From the NCBI RefSeq assembly GCF_002218085.1, contig NZ_BDUC01000009.1, positions 62,001-126,000 on the forward strand: a DNA stretch of 64,000 nt, given 5' to 3'. The DNA comes from Tolypothrix sp. NIES-4075 (GTDB taxonomy: Bacteria; Cyanobacteriota; Cyanobacteriia; Cyanobacteriales; Nostocaceae). A model generated the notes under the pieces. That model did not search any database. It saw only the letters and a program-made list of their open reading frames with translations, and was not told where the DNA came from. The translations under genes were made by a program, and so were the position numbers. Within the stretch, counting starts at the first letter, position 1. The number at the start of each line of letters is the position of its first letter. Shown here piece by piece: positions 35,148-43,145 of this stretch.

Positions 35148-35975
35148 CTAGAGTATTTTTTCTAAGCCATATACTAACGACTTTAACTGGAGAACTTTGC
35201 GAATTGCCAGTAGTACTCCTGGCATATAACAAGCGCGATCGCTTGTATCGTGTCTTAAAGTATAAATTTGACCCGCTGCGCCAAAAATCACTTCCTGATG
35301 GGCAATCAGCCCCGGTAAGCGCACGCTATGAATTCTAATGCCTTCCGAAGCTAAACTTCCCCTGGCTCCTTTGATTTTCTCCGTCTCTTCCACAACAGCC
35401 GGGTTAAAGATTTTACCCATTTCCGCTAGCATCTGCGCTGTTTGAATCGCCGTACCGCTGGGTGCATCAGCTTTTTGGTTGTGATGCAATTCGATAATTT
35501 CTACATGGTCAAAATATTGAGATGCTGTTACGGCTGCTTGTTGCAGCAACACCATACCAATAGAGAAATTAGGAATAATCAGACATCCGGTACTTGCTTT
35601 TTCGGCAAAATCTGCTATTTCTTGAATTTGTTGCGGACTTAAGCCGGTGGTACCAACTACAGGACGAATACCGTAGGCGATCGCACTGCGAATATTGTCA
35701 TAAACTGAATCCGGATGGGTAAAGTCTATCATTACCCCCGGTTGTTTTTCTTGTGCCGCAAACGCTAGCATCGATTCCAACTGATTGGTAATTGGTACTT
35801 CTAGCGGTTCACTTAAACCTGCCAGTTCCCCAGCGTCTTTGTCTTGATGTTCTTCTGTTGTGTCAATTGCACCCACTAAGGTCATGTCAGGCGCTTGCGC
35901 TACTGCCTTGACTACCTCACGACCCATTTTGCCAGCAGCACCGATAACAACAACTGGAATAGAAGCTTGTGCCAT
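35148..35975 (-). CDS. dapB: 4-hydroxy-tetrahydrodipicolinate reductase
   Basis: 275 residues from the ATG at 35975 (MAQASIPVVVIGAAGKMGRE), the usual family start; an ATG at 36002 would add nine residues. NAD(P)H-dependent reduction of 4-hydroxy-tetrahydrodipicolinate to tetrahydrodipicolinate in lysine synthesis. Visible: the nucleotide-binding loop GAAGKMGR (12-19), VMIDFTHPDSV, VVGTTGLS, PNFSIGMVLL, the catalytic ELHHNQKADAPSGTA segment, and the C-terminal RACYMPGVLLAIRKV. Product and substrate link directly to dapA (53104) and dapL (4079) in this window. It stands alone here. Confidence 0.97.
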   Translation of the reverse strand: MAQASIPVVVIGAAGKMGREVVKAVAQAPDMTLVGAIDTTEEHQDKDAGELAGLSEPLEVPITNQLESMLAFAAQEKQPGVMIDFTHPDSVYDNIRSAIAYGIRPVVGTTGLSPQQIQEIADFAEKASTGCLIIPNFSIGMVLLQQAAVTASQYFDHVEIIELHHNQKADAPSGTAIQTAQMLAEMGKIFNPAVVEETEKIKGARGSLASEGIRIHSVRLPGLIAHQEVIFGAAGQIYTLRHDTSDRACYMPGVLLAIRKVLQLKSLVYGLEKIL

Positions 35976-36268
35976 AACTTGAGAAATGCTTGTAAACCTC
36001 ACAAGCGAATTGTAGAAGAATTTGGTTATCTAGATCGCTTTTCAAATCTAGGAGTGCGATCGCACCTTTTATTGTGACTTACTTTACATGGCGCAGGAAC
36101 TTGAGTAATGCTAAATTAGTCCAAGTCTTGAACAAAAGCGTTTGCGTATCTCAAGGTTTCACGATTTTGGTTAAGTAAATTTGTATAAGTCGTACTAATT
36201 AACAACCAAATTATGTGAAAAGATTAATCCGATGCTTGATCTAGCTACAAACATATTATTCCAAGTAG

Positions 36269-36631
36269 ATGAACAGAAAATTTATTCTCAGCCTACTTTC
36301 CAGCCCAGTGCTGTTTAGCTCGATAATATCTACGGTCATGATGACCAACCCCGCTCACGCATCTCAAGCAGCTAATCCTGCGGGAACTCATGTTGCTTGC
36401 GTGCAAAACCCCCACTCAGCAACCCGTAATATGGTGTGTGAAAGAGTTAGCAACACTCCCGCTCAAGTTAAACCAGCAGTCAAAGTAGCACAAGTTCAAC
36501 CAAATCAGATTACTGAGCTAGAATTCACCGACGCTGAAAGTGATGAAGCTATACGCTTATTTAACTGTGATTGCCCAATCTGCATCAACGCTGTACGTCA
36601 ACTGCATGGTGCCGCACCAATGGCAAGCTAG
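36269..36631 (+). CDS. Small exported Cys-x-Cys-x2-Cys protein A
   Basis: 120 residues. A Sec signal peptide (about 1-31, cleavage after PAHA-S) is followed by a middle region with two Cys (HVACVQNP, MVCERV) and an acidic segment (ELEFTDAESDEAIRL). The C-terminus is FNCDCPICINAVRQLHGAAP. The motif [FL]-[NG]-Cys-x-Cys-x2-Cys-x2-A is shared with the two small exported proteins at 42246 and 42640. Such clustered thiols suggest metal binding or redox function in the periplasm or lumen. It lies between dapB and psaK. No known family is recognised. The promoter is unclear and the start has only a weak ribosome site. Confidence 0.75.
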   Translation: MNRKFILSLLSSPVLFSSIISTVMMTNPAHASQAANPAGTHVACVQNPHSATRNMVCERVSNTPAQVKPAVKVAQVQPNQITELEFTDAESDEAIRLFNCDCPICINAVRQLHGAAPMAS

Positions 36632-36644
36632 GGTGTGACGTTCG

Positions 36645-36745
36645 TAGTGAGCCAGCGCGGTCTTGGGGGTCTCCCCCATGAGCGACTTCAGAACCCGTTC
36701 GCGCAGCGTCTCGAAGAGAAGGGTGAGCGCTTTAGCGCTCAAATC
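36645..36745. repeat. GC-rich dispersed repeat
   Basis: It contains ttgggggtctcccccatga and gcgctttagcgctc palindromic words. The same gtcttgggggt..ccccatga phrase recurs near 49462-49485. Confidence 0.7.
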
Positions 36746-36825
36746 AAGGACTAAAGTCCTTACTACAAACTTATTCATGTAATATAAAAAGCCAGCTATA
36801 CATAGGGCAGAATACGAACAATTAC

Positions 36826-36866
36826 TTGAAAAAGAGCCAGAGAGTAACTTTTCTGGCTCTTATTTT
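36826..36866. terminator. Bidirectional terminator between gene A and psaK
   Basis: A 9-base stem aagagccag / ctggctctt (36832-36840, 36853-36861). On the psaK (minus) strand it is followed by five T, and on the plus strand by an AT-rich tail. It lies 40 bases beyond the psaK stop and fits both convergent genes. Confidence 0.82.
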
Positions 36867-36906
36867 GTCTCAAAATAATCAAATTCAGATGAAATTCGGG
36901 AACAAT

Positions 36907-37170
36907 TTAGAGTTGACCGAGGTTATGCAGCCCTAAAATTACCCCTACACCTAAGAGATGACCAAAGGAAGTAGTTGCTAATAGCGCAGGTAAACCAAAA
37001 CCACCAAAAAACTTGGATGAGGGCAAAGCTGGTTCTGATTGGGGATACTTGATACTGGATTTACCGAAGGCGATCGCAATCACATTGCAGAGAATCATAA
37101 TTATCCCTACTGTCGGACTCCATTGCAACGGGGTTGTGGGAAGAGCAGCAAGCAAGGTGGATGTAATCAA
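36907..37170 (-). CDS. psaK: Photosystem I subunit PsaK
   Basis: 87 residues from a TTG start at 37170, chosen because GGAG lies nine bases upstream and because the family begins near STLLAALPTTPLQWSP; an ATG at 37224 would add 18 untypical residues. PsaK is a two-helix subunit at the edge of photosystem I that helps bind chlorophyll and carotenoid and takes part in light-harvesting association. First helix: TVGIIMILCNVIAIAFG; stromal loop with KYPQSEPALP; second helix: FGLPALLATTSFGHLLGVGV. It ends at a convincing terminator. Confidence 0.93.
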   Translation of the reverse strand: MITSTLLAALPTTPLQWSPTVGIIMILCNVIAIAFGKSSIKYPQSEPALPSSKFFGGFGLPALLATTSFGHLLGVGVILGLHNLGQL

Positions 37171-37455
37171 CTGATTTTCTCCAAAATTTTTATTGAATAA
37201 AAGTATAATCTGAATTTTTCGCAACCAAATTCAACAGTAAACTGGGAATTTGCATCAATAATTTACATATTTTGTCATAACTTCATATAATTACCGTCTT
37301 GCTCTTTCTCACTCGCTTGTTATCGTAATAGCTTTCCACACCCCACAAAAGAATTGTACGAAAGATAAATCAAAAAAGGTACTCTCAAGGGTACTGTCAG
37401 AAAATCTACGGATTACCCAAAATGAGGAGACAGAAAACTCATTTTAATAAGTCTT

Positions 37456-37857
37456 ATGTTTCTCCAAACCTTTGGCACGGCGATTGTAGACTATAACTTT
37501 GCCGCTAGTCCACCACCCAACATAGTCTACCTCGCACCCAACATCGGAACGTTCGTTTTAGCCGACAACGGAACTGCTAATTTTGTTTGGCAAAAAGACG
37601 AAAATATTGAGTTTTACTGTGAAAAGCTAGTATATAAAGGAATCCGCACCATCTCAAATGTCAAATATTACGAGTGCGAAATGTTTGTAGAGACATCAAT
37701 AAGCTGCAAGCAGATGATAAAACTACTGTTTGGTTGCAAGCGTGCAAGCATTGATGACGGATATCGTATCTTTTACCAACGACCCCAAGATGAAGATTAT
37801 CAGCTTTGGGCTTGGGATGCTCAAACTTTTAAACTGCACAAAAAAGCAAATCACTAG
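37456..37857 (+). CDS. Uncharacterised protein
   Basis: 133 residues, not recognised. Mixed beta-rich composition, no signal peptide and no membrane helix. It contains four Cys (FYCEKL, YECEMF, ISCKQM, FGCKRA) and aromatic-rich strands near the C-terminus (YRIFYQRPQDEDYQLWAWDA). The start codon follows a clear AT-rich leader. Likely a real gene from composition and length, perhaps lineage-specific. The neighbours (psaK divergent upstream; repeats downstream) offer no functional hint. Confidence 0.55.
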   Translation: MFLQTFGTAIVDYNFAASPPPNIVYLAPNIGTFVLADNGTANFVWQKDENIEFYCEKLVYKGIRTISNVKYYECEMFVETSISCKQMIKLLFGCKRASIDDGYRIFYQRPQDEDYQLWAWDAQTFKLHKKANH

Positions 37858-38467
37858 TACGAGGAGTTGGGAGGAGCAAAGTACGAGGTCAAAAACTGCG
37901 ATCGCCTAAGAGGTTATTTATAAAGTAAACCTTAAATGGTAGGGTGCGTTATAGCAACGCTTAACGCACCGAGAAAGATGGTGCCCTGCGGCTAATAATT
38001 AGCCTCTCAAACTCCTAAATCCTTGCATAGCCGTAACACAACGGCAATAAAGCGGGAGGAATATCCACACCGCTTTTTGCCTCCCCTACTTAATGTTTAC
38101 TTTATAAAATGGTCTCTAAGTTGAGTTTTGCCTACGCAGCGATATCTAGCAACAAATCGCTTTGCGTCTACACACTCCCCAACTTACCGGAGCGGTCTTT
38201 CTCGTGACGGGAGCGGTCTTCCTCGTGACGGTAGCGGTCTTCCTCGTGACGGGAGCGGTCTTCCTCGTGACGGGAGCGGTCTTCCTCGTGACGGGAGCGG
38301 TCTTCCTCGTGACGGGAGCGGTCTTCCTCGTGACGGGAGCGGTCTTTCTCGTGACGGGAACAGTCTCCCTTAAAACTTTTACAGCCGAATTTTCTTCTTG
38401 GCGCGGCAACCAACACCCCAAGGATAATCTAAACTCAAGGTGATAGCGATTATTTCCTGCCTTTGTT
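37858..38467. other. 610-base intergenic region before sufE
   Basis: It contains a ggtgcgtta...taacgcacc inverted repeat (about 37943-37970), unremarkable AT-rich DNA, and the 21-base minisatellite at 38188-38372. No gene is supported; all open frames over the minisatellite follow from its length being a multiple of three. Confidence 0.6.
38188..38372. repeat. 21-bp minisatellite
   Basis: Eight units of gggagcggtcttcctcgtga plus c (21 bases), with two T-for-C variants and one G-to-T variant, and a ninth degenerate unit. Several frames on both strands stay open through it. On the minus strand one frame reads RHEEDRS repeated. There are no spacers, so it is not a CRISPR array. Confidence 0.92.
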
Positions 38468-38908
38468 ATGTCCTCGACTATAGACTCCTTGCCACCAGCT
38501 CTTGCTAAAATAGTCCAACGCTTTCAACGCGCTTCTGAACCCAAGCGACGCTACGAACAGTTAATTTGGTACGGACAAAAGCTTAAAGAGTTTCCCGAAG
38601 CTGATAAAATACCAGAAAACAAAGTTCCTGGTTGCGTTTCTCAGGTTTATATCACAGCAAACCTGGATGATGATAAGGTGGTTTTTCAAGGCGATTCTGA
38701 TTCTCAGTTAACCAAAGGATTAGTAGGACTTTTGGCTGAAGGGTTGAATGGACTAACACCTACAGAAATTGTCCAACTAACTCCAGATTTTATCCAAGAA
38801 ACTGGTTTAAATGTTAGCCTGACACCTTCCCGCGCTAATGGGTTTTACAACATTTTCAAAACCATGCAAAAAAAAGCCCTGGAATGTAAGTTAGATATGT
38901 CTAACTAG
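38468..38908 (+). CDS. sufE: SufE-family sulfur acceptor
   Basis: 146 residues. SufE accepts persulfide sulfur from the cysteine desulfurase SufS and passes it to the SufBCD scaffold in Fe-S cluster assembly. The acceptor Cys56 lies in VPGCVSQVY, the expected loop; further marks are YEQLIWYGQKLKEFPEADK, KGLVGLLAEGLNGLTP and the C-terminal RANGFYNIFKTMQKKA. The length is normal. SufS and SufBCD are not nearby. The gene is separated from the hydrolase downstream by a tandem repeat tract. Confidence 0.95.
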   Translation: MSSTIDSLPPALAKIVQRFQRASEPKRRYEQLIWYGQKLKEFPEADKIPENKVPGCVSQVYITANLDDDKVVFQGDSDSQLTKGLVGLLAEGLNGLTPTEIVQLTPDFIQETGLNVSLTPSRANGFYNIFKTMQKKALECKLDMSN

Positions 38909-39030
38909 GGAATGGGGAATGGGGAATGGGGAATGGGGAATAGGTAATGGGGAATGGGAATAGAACAAACAATAATTACCAATTACCAATTACCAATTAC
39001 CAATTACCAATTACCAATTACCAATTACTA
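38909..39030. repeat. Short tandem repeat (GGGGAAT / CAATTAC)
   Basis: Two adjacent tracts, ggggaat units then caattac units, separate sufE from the hydrolase gene; STRR type. Confidence 0.85.
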
Positions 39031-39043
39031 AAAATTTAGTCTG

Positions 39044-39949
39044 ATGTCAACTGATTTATTATCTCCCCCTGTCGGCATTGGTGGTGTAGTTCAAGAATAT
39101 CTCTGTCTCTTGGAAAACCAGCAATTGCGCGTTGTTTATGAAACTTTGGGTACAGGTTCGCCGATATTATTGCTTCCAGCTTTCAGTACTGTTTCCATGC
39201 GATCGGAAATGGGCGAACTTGCCAAGCTTTTATCTCCACATTTTCAAGTTGTGGCTGTAGATTGGCTTGGTTTTGGAGAATCGTCACGCGCCAGTTTAGA
39301 TTACCGACCTGAATTATATCACCAATTTCTGCAAAATTTTGTTAAATCGATTTTTAATACGCCAATTACAGTAATTGGAGCTGGACATGCTGCCAGTTAT
39401 GTGCTGCAATTAGCTGTTAATCAGCCAGATGTTGTTTCGCGAATTGTGTTGTTAGCCCCGACTTGGCGAGGTCCTTTGCCGACAATGGGCGCAAGTCAGG
39501 AGATTGCGGGTATGGTGAGAGGATTAGTGCGATCGCCTATTCTCGGTCAAGCTCTCTACAAGCTCAACACTACACCATCTTTCTTAAGTTTGATGTATCG
39601 TCGCCACGTTTACGCCGATCCTGCTATACTCACACCCAGCTTCATTCAACATAAGTGGCGCAATACTCAAAAGCCAGGAGCAAGATTTGCTCCCGCAGCT
39701 TTCGTCACCGGCAACCTCGACGCAGTACGCAGCCAAGCTGATTTTCTCGCACTTGCAAAGCGTTTGTCTGTACCGCTAATGGTGATAATTGGCGAATCTA
39801 GTCCCCCCAAATCACGGGCAGATATGGAAGCTTTAGCTAAATTACCAGGTGTGAAAAGCGCCATAATTCCCGGATCTCTAGGACTGCATGAAGAATACCC
39901 AGAAGTAGTTCTTCAAGAAGTCTTACCCTTCTTAAAGGCGCTATCATAG
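39044..39949 (+). CDS. Alpha/beta hydrolase-fold protein lacking the nucleophile
   Basis: 301 residues. The fold is clear: GSPILLLPAFSTVSMR (oxyanion region), VVAVDWLGFGESSR, a lid region, and the C-terminal PLMVIIGESSPPKSRADM followed by a His in GSLGLHEEYPE. The nucleophile elbow, normally G-x-S-x-G, reads VIGAGHAASYV, so Ser is replaced by Gly in my alignment. It is thus probably catalytically inactive as an esterase, or uses other chemistry. It lies just before the Zur box and the COG0523 gene, in the same direction; a link to zinc is only positional. Confidence 0.8.
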   Translation: MSTDLLSPPVGIGGVVQEYLCLLENQQLRVVYETLGTGSPILLLPAFSTVSMRSEMGELAKLLSPHFQVVAVDWLGFGESSRASLDYRPELYHQFLQNFVKSIFNTPITVIGAGHAASYVLQLAVNQPDVVSRIVLLAPTWRGPLPTMGASQEIAGMVRGLVRSPILGQALYKLNTTPSFLSLMYRRHVYADPAILTPSFIQHKWRNTQKPGARFAPAAFVTGNLDAVRSQADFLALAKRLSVPLMVIIGESSPPKSRADMEALAKLPGVKSAIIPGSLGLHEEYPEVVLQEVLPFLKALS

Positions 39950-39952
39950 GCA

Positions 39953-39967
39953 AGATAATGATTATCA
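39953..39967 (+). promoter_or_regulatory. Zur box upstream of the COG0523 gene
   Basis: AGATAATGATTATCA matches the cyanobacterial Zur consensus TGATAATnATTATCA at 13 of 14 fixed positions and is a near-perfect 7-1-7 palindrome. It lies 27 bases before the COG0523 start, the position expected for repression when zinc is sufficient. The consensus is recalled from published Anabaena work. Confidence 0.85.
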
Positions 39968-39993
39968 TTAAATAAAAAAAAGGCATTCAGAGT

Positions 39994-40962
39994 ATGTTTA
40001 CGGAAACACCGAATACAGTGCCTGTAACCGTTCTGACGGGCTACCTGGGTGCGGGGAAAACGACACTTCTCAATCACATCCTCACCTACGAACACGGCAA
40101 AAAAGTCGCTGTCATCGTCAATGAATTTGGGGAAGTAGGCATTGATAATCAATTAATTATCGATGCAGATGAAGAAATTTTTGAAATGAACAACGGTTGC
40201 ATCTGTTGTACAGTGCGCGGTGACTTAATTCGCATCATCGGCAACTTGATGAAGCGGCGTGATAAATTTGACCATTTGGTGATTGAAACTACTGGATTAG
40301 CAGACCCAGCACCGGTGATTCAGACGTTCTTTGTTGATGAAGATATGCAAACTCAACTGTCTCTAGATGCAGTGGTGACAGTTGTCGATGCCAAGCATAT
40401 CTGGCAACATTGGGACGCAGACGAAGCACAAGAACAAATTGCCTTTGCTGATGTGATTTTACTAAATAAAACTGATTTAGTAGCACCAGAACAGTTGGAT
40501 GAATTAGAAAAGCGGATTCGGTCAATGAATGCAATGGCGAAAATCTACCGCACCCGCAACTCAGAATTAGGAATGGACGCTTTGTTGGGTGTACAAGCCT
40601 TTGATTTAGATCGCGCTTTGGAAATTGACCCGAATTTCTTAGGTGAAGATGCTCACGAACATGATGAAAGCGTGTATTCTGTGGCTTTAGTAGAACAAGG
40701 CGAAGTGGATGGGCAAAAATTAAATAATTGGCTATCCGAGTTATTACGTACCCAAGGACCAGATATCTTTAGGATGAAAGGTATTTTGAATATCGCCGGC
40801 GAAGATAACCGCTTTGTGTTCCAAGGAGTACATATGATATTTGATGGGAAAGGCGATCGCCCTTGGAAACCCAACGAAACCCGCAAAAACGAACTTGTCT
40901 TCATCGGTCGCAATCTCGACGAAGCCAAACTTAAAGAAGATTTCCGTGCTTGTTTGACGTAA
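39994..40962 (+). CDS. COG0523 (CobW/ZNG1-like) GTPase, zinc metallochaperone
   Basis: 322 residues. A G3E-family GTPase: Walker A GYLGAGKTT (16-24), the metal-binding motif GCICC with Cys69, Cys71 and Cys72, followed by TVRGD; then a Walker-B-like VIETTGLADP, the NKTD guanine motif (LLNKTDLVA), and the C-terminal CobW_C domain (about 225-318). A short His/Glu segment (EDAHEHDE) may bind metal. Members under Zur control supply zinc to client proteins in deficiency; the Zur box directly upstream supports that function over cobalamin synthesis. Probably co-transcribed with the WD40 gene 106 bases downstream. Confidence 0.93.
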   Translation: MFTETPNTVPVTVLTGYLGAGKTTLLNHILTYEHGKKVAVIVNEFGEVGIDNQLIIDADEEIFEMNNGCICCTVRGDLIRIIGNLMKRRDKFDHLVIETTGLADPAPVIQTFFVDEDMQTQLSLDAVVTVVDAKHIWQHWDADEAQEQIAFADVILLNKTDLVAPEQLDELEKRIRSMNAMAKIYRTRNSELGMDALLGVQAFDLDRALEIDPNFLGEDAHEHDESVYSVALVEQGEVDGQKLNNWLSELLRTQGPDIFRMKGILNIAGEDNRFVFQGVHMIFDGKGDRPWKPNETRKNELVFIGRNLDEAKLKEDFRACLT

Positions 40963-41017
40963 ATGAGGAGGGGGACAGGCAGGACAAGGAAAAATCACTC
41001 CCCCACTTCCCACTTTT

Positions 41018-41045
41018 GTACAGACGCGATTAATCGCGTCTCTAC
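41018..41045. repeat. AGACGCG palindrome between the COG0523 and WD40 genes
   Basis: Identical 20-base core to 35113-35132; could form a transcript hairpin that attenuates the downstream gene. Confidence 0.8.
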
Positions 41046-41068
41046 TTCCCACTCCCCACTCCAACACA

Positions 41069-42130
41069 ATGAACCCCCTAACCGCCAATTCCAAAGAATT
41101 CGAGCAGCACTTTTCCGGGACGCTTTCAGATTATGTGACAGCGATCGCTTGGTCGCCAAATAGTACAACTTTCGCTGCAACCTCCGCTGCTGGGGAAGTC
41201 GCGCTTTGGCTTGATGGCGATTTAGCAATTCTCCAAGCTGGTAACGGTGAATCACTAAACTGTGTAGCCTTTTCACCAGATGGGCAATATTTAGCCGTTG
41301 GGGGACAAGATGGAAGGGTGAAAATTTGGCGGAAAAGTGAGTTAATTGCTACTTTGGAAAATGCCCCCGCTTGGGTTGACAAGCTGGCTTGGAGTCATAC
41401 TAGCAATCTGTTAGCTTTTAGTTTGGGGCGTTACGTACAAGTGTGGGATGCCGACTTAGGGGAAGCAGTTATCACGCTAAATTTTGAAAATTCCTCAGTA
41501 TTGGGTATTGATTGGCGAAGTGATGGACAATACTTAGCTGTTAGCGGTTATCACGGTGTAAAAGTATGGAATTCTCAAGATTGGGATGAGGAACCATACT
41601 TTTTGGAAATGCCTACAGTTAGTGTAGCTATGGCTTGGTCGCCCGATGGTAAATTTCTGGCTTCTGGCAACATGGATCGCAGCGTCACCGTGTTGGAATG
41701 GGATAATCCCGACCCTTGGGTAATGCGTGGTTTTCCTGGTAAAATTCGCCATTTAGCATGGTCAGAAGCTACCACCCAAGTAGGTGCGCCGATTTTGGCT
41801 TCTTCCAGCGTTGAAGGAATTGTAGCCTGGGAAAAGCTGGAGGATGAAGCTTTGGGATGGGAAGCAACAGTATTAACAAATCATGTGGATGTCATTCAGG
41901 CGATCGCTTTTGCACCCAGCAGCTTTATTCTCGCTTCCGCTGCTAGTGATGGCTGGCTGTGTTTGTGGAACAAAGCCAAGCAAGTATCGCAAGTTCTTAC
42001 AGGTGCATCAGCAGGCTTTTCTTGCCTAGCTTGGCATCCCCAAGGCAAATTACTTGCTGCTGGTGGCGAAAATGGCGAATTATTCGTTTGGTCAAAAGTT
42101 GCGCTGGGTCAAGGATTTGGGCAAAGTTAA
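41069..42130 (+). CDS. WD40-repeat protein
   Basis: 353 residues, soluble. At least six to seven WD40 blades are visible by the GH/AW...S.DG..LA..G.DG.V.IW pattern (for example VAFSPDGQYLAVGGQDGRVK, MAWSPDGKFLASGNMDRSVT, LAWHPQGKLLAAGGENGELF), so it forms a single beta propeller with no other domain. These are protein-interaction scaffolds. It follows the Zur-controlled COG0523 gene and is probably in the same operon, which makes a role in zinc delivery or sensing plausible (inference). Confidence 0.88.
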   Translation: MNPLTANSKEFEQHFSGTLSDYVTAIAWSPNSTTFAATSAAGEVALWLDGDLAILQAGNGESLNCVAFSPDGQYLAVGGQDGRVKIWRKSELIATLENAPAWVDKLAWSHTSNLLAFSLGRYVQVWDADLGEAVITLNFENSSVLGIDWRSDGQYLAVSGYHGVKVWNSQDWDEEPYFLEMPTVSVAMAWSPDGKFLASGNMDRSVTVLEWDNPDPWVMRGFPGKIRHLAWSEATTQVGAPILASSSVEGIVAWEKLEDEALGWEATVLTNHVDVIQAIAFAPSSFILASAASDGWLCLWNKAKQVSQVLTGASAGFSCLAWHPQGKLLAAGGENGELFVWSKVALGQGFGQS

Positions 42131-42245
42131 GTCATAATTATTAAGTTGAAAATCATGCTTAGTTCGCGCTAGTTGAAAAATTTAATAGTAATTTTCAACC
42201 TTATCACTTATACTCTGCTTAAAATCAGTTTTATTGATGTCAGTT

Positions 42246-42548
42246 ATGAATAAACTTGCACTGACTTTGCTTTGCTCCTCCAGCTTTTTTAGCGCAATGC
42301 TACTAACAGTCAATCCAGCTTTTGCTAAAAAGGCAACTCCTCAAGATTTAGCTACTCCCAACTTGCAGCCACCTATTGAACAAACAGTAAATGCATCTGC
42401 GGCTAAAAAAGACACTGAATTCCCAACCATCCAATCTAGTGAGAGAGTTAAAGAGGTTGCCATTCAGATGTTTGGCTGCGGGTGTTCTAGTTGTCAAGCC
42501 GCTGCTAGTCAAATAATGCTACAAGGTAATCTGCCTCAGCCTCAATAA
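42246..42548 (+). CDS. Small exported Cys-x-Cys-x2-Cys protein B
   Basis: 100 residues from the ATG at 42246 (MNKLALTLLCSSSFFSAMLL); in-frame starts at 42234/42237 are possible. Signal peptide about 1-27 with cleavage after NPAFA. The linker is Thr/Ala/Pro-rich. The C-terminus is MFGCGCSSCQAAASQIMLQG then NLPQ. It has the same Cys-x-Cys-x2-Cys-x2-A core and final Gly-x-Leu-Pro as protein C, and the core is shared with protein A (36269). No named family is recognised. Periplasmic metal binding or thiol chemistry is a reasonable guess given the neighbouring zinc genes. Confidence 0.75.
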   Translation: MNKLALTLLCSSSFFSAMLLTVNPAFAKKATPQDLATPNLQPPIEQTVNASAAKKDTEFPTIQSSERVKEVAIQMFGCGCSSCQAAASQIMLQGNLPQPQ

Positions 42549-42639
42549 GCCAAATTCTTAACATTCACTCTTCTGAGTTGATGGTAAAGAATCTATTGGG
42601 ATATGCTGTATCTGCAACACCCTCTGTAATCTATCACTT

Positions 42640-42906
42640 ATGAAGATCGCCAAATTTATTTTGCTCGCCTTTCCTATAGTTCTGGCTTCGGCATTGATGC
42701 TTGCCTTACCTGCCGCAGCGTCGATTGTGAACGCACCTGCTAAAGCTCAAGTTACTTTGGTATCTACACAACTAATTCCCCAATCGGTAACACCATTAAC
42801 TCAAGAATCTAATCCTATCAAAGATCAACTTGGTTGTAATTGCCCTAGTTGCGTTCAAGCTAATTCTCAGTTACTGCAAGGTAAGCTACCATTTGCAGGC
42901 ATTTAA
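42640..42906 (+). CDS. Small exported Cys-x-Cys-x2-Cys protein C
   Basis: 88 residues. Signal peptide about 1-28 (ILLAFPIVLASALMLALPAA, cleavage near AAAS or VNA). The C-terminus QLGCNCPSCVQANSQLLQGK, then LPF, matches protein B over the last 25 residues: Gly-Cys-x-Cys-x-Ser-Cys, then Gln-Leu-Gln-Gly/Gln-Gly and Leu-Pro. It lies 91 bases after protein B in the same direction and is followed by a good terminator, so B and C probably form one transcript. It points toward the ZnuA lipoprotein gene. Confidence 0.75.
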   Translation: MKIAKFILLAFPIVLASALMLALPAAASIVNAPAKAQVTLVSTQLIPQSVTPLTQESNPIKDQLGCNCPSCVQANSQLLQGKLPFAGI

Positions 42907-42928
42907 AAAGTTATAAGTTATGAGTAGT

Positions 42929-42968
42929 AGGGGTACAACATCGCGCTGTACCCCTATTTATTTATTTT
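42929..42968 (+). terminator. Terminator after the Cys-x-Cys-x2-Cys gene pair
   Basis: Perfect 9-base stem aggggtaca / tgtacccct (42929-42937, 42947-42955) with a nine-base loop, followed by ATTTATTTATTTT. It ends the B-C transcript before znuA. Confidence 0.85.
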
Positions 42969-43145
42969 GCTTGGGTAAGTCCTGTCGTTGCTACAATTTC
43001 CAACAGATGCCCGACTTGGTTTGTCAAATCAACTTCTATGAGTGCATTAACGCTTCAGTATTTGACTGCCAAATCTTCAAAATGCTGTGATTTCACTTCA
43101 CGTTCATGGTAAAGATTATCCTTATTGTAGCGCAGATAGGAGTTA
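42962..43145 (-). pseudogene. Possible gene remnant antisense upstream of znuA
   Basis: On the minus strand one frame reads RYNKDNLYHEREVKSQHFED, then LAVKY, a TGA, and in the same frame VNALIEVDLTNQVGHLLEIV and ATTGLTQAK to a TAA at 42964-42962. The composition is protein-like on both sides of the stop, suggesting a decayed gene end, but no start is visible and I recognise no family. It could be chance. Confidence 0.25.
43107..43121 (+). promoter_or_regulatory. Weak Zur-box-like sequence before znuA
   Basis: TGGTAAAGATTATCC matches TGATAATnATTATCA at 11 of 14 fixed positions. It lies 24 bases before the znuA start. It is less convincing than the box at 39953 but in the right place for a zinc-uptake gene. 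Confidence 0.35.

Noticed and set aside
38188..38372. CRISPR array
   Set aside because: Units are contiguous with no spacers, no leader and no cas genes.
38128..38443. Four overlapping frames of 81-93 codons
   Set aside because: All are produced by a 21-base tandem repeat that stays open in several frames; no start signal or flanking family sequence.
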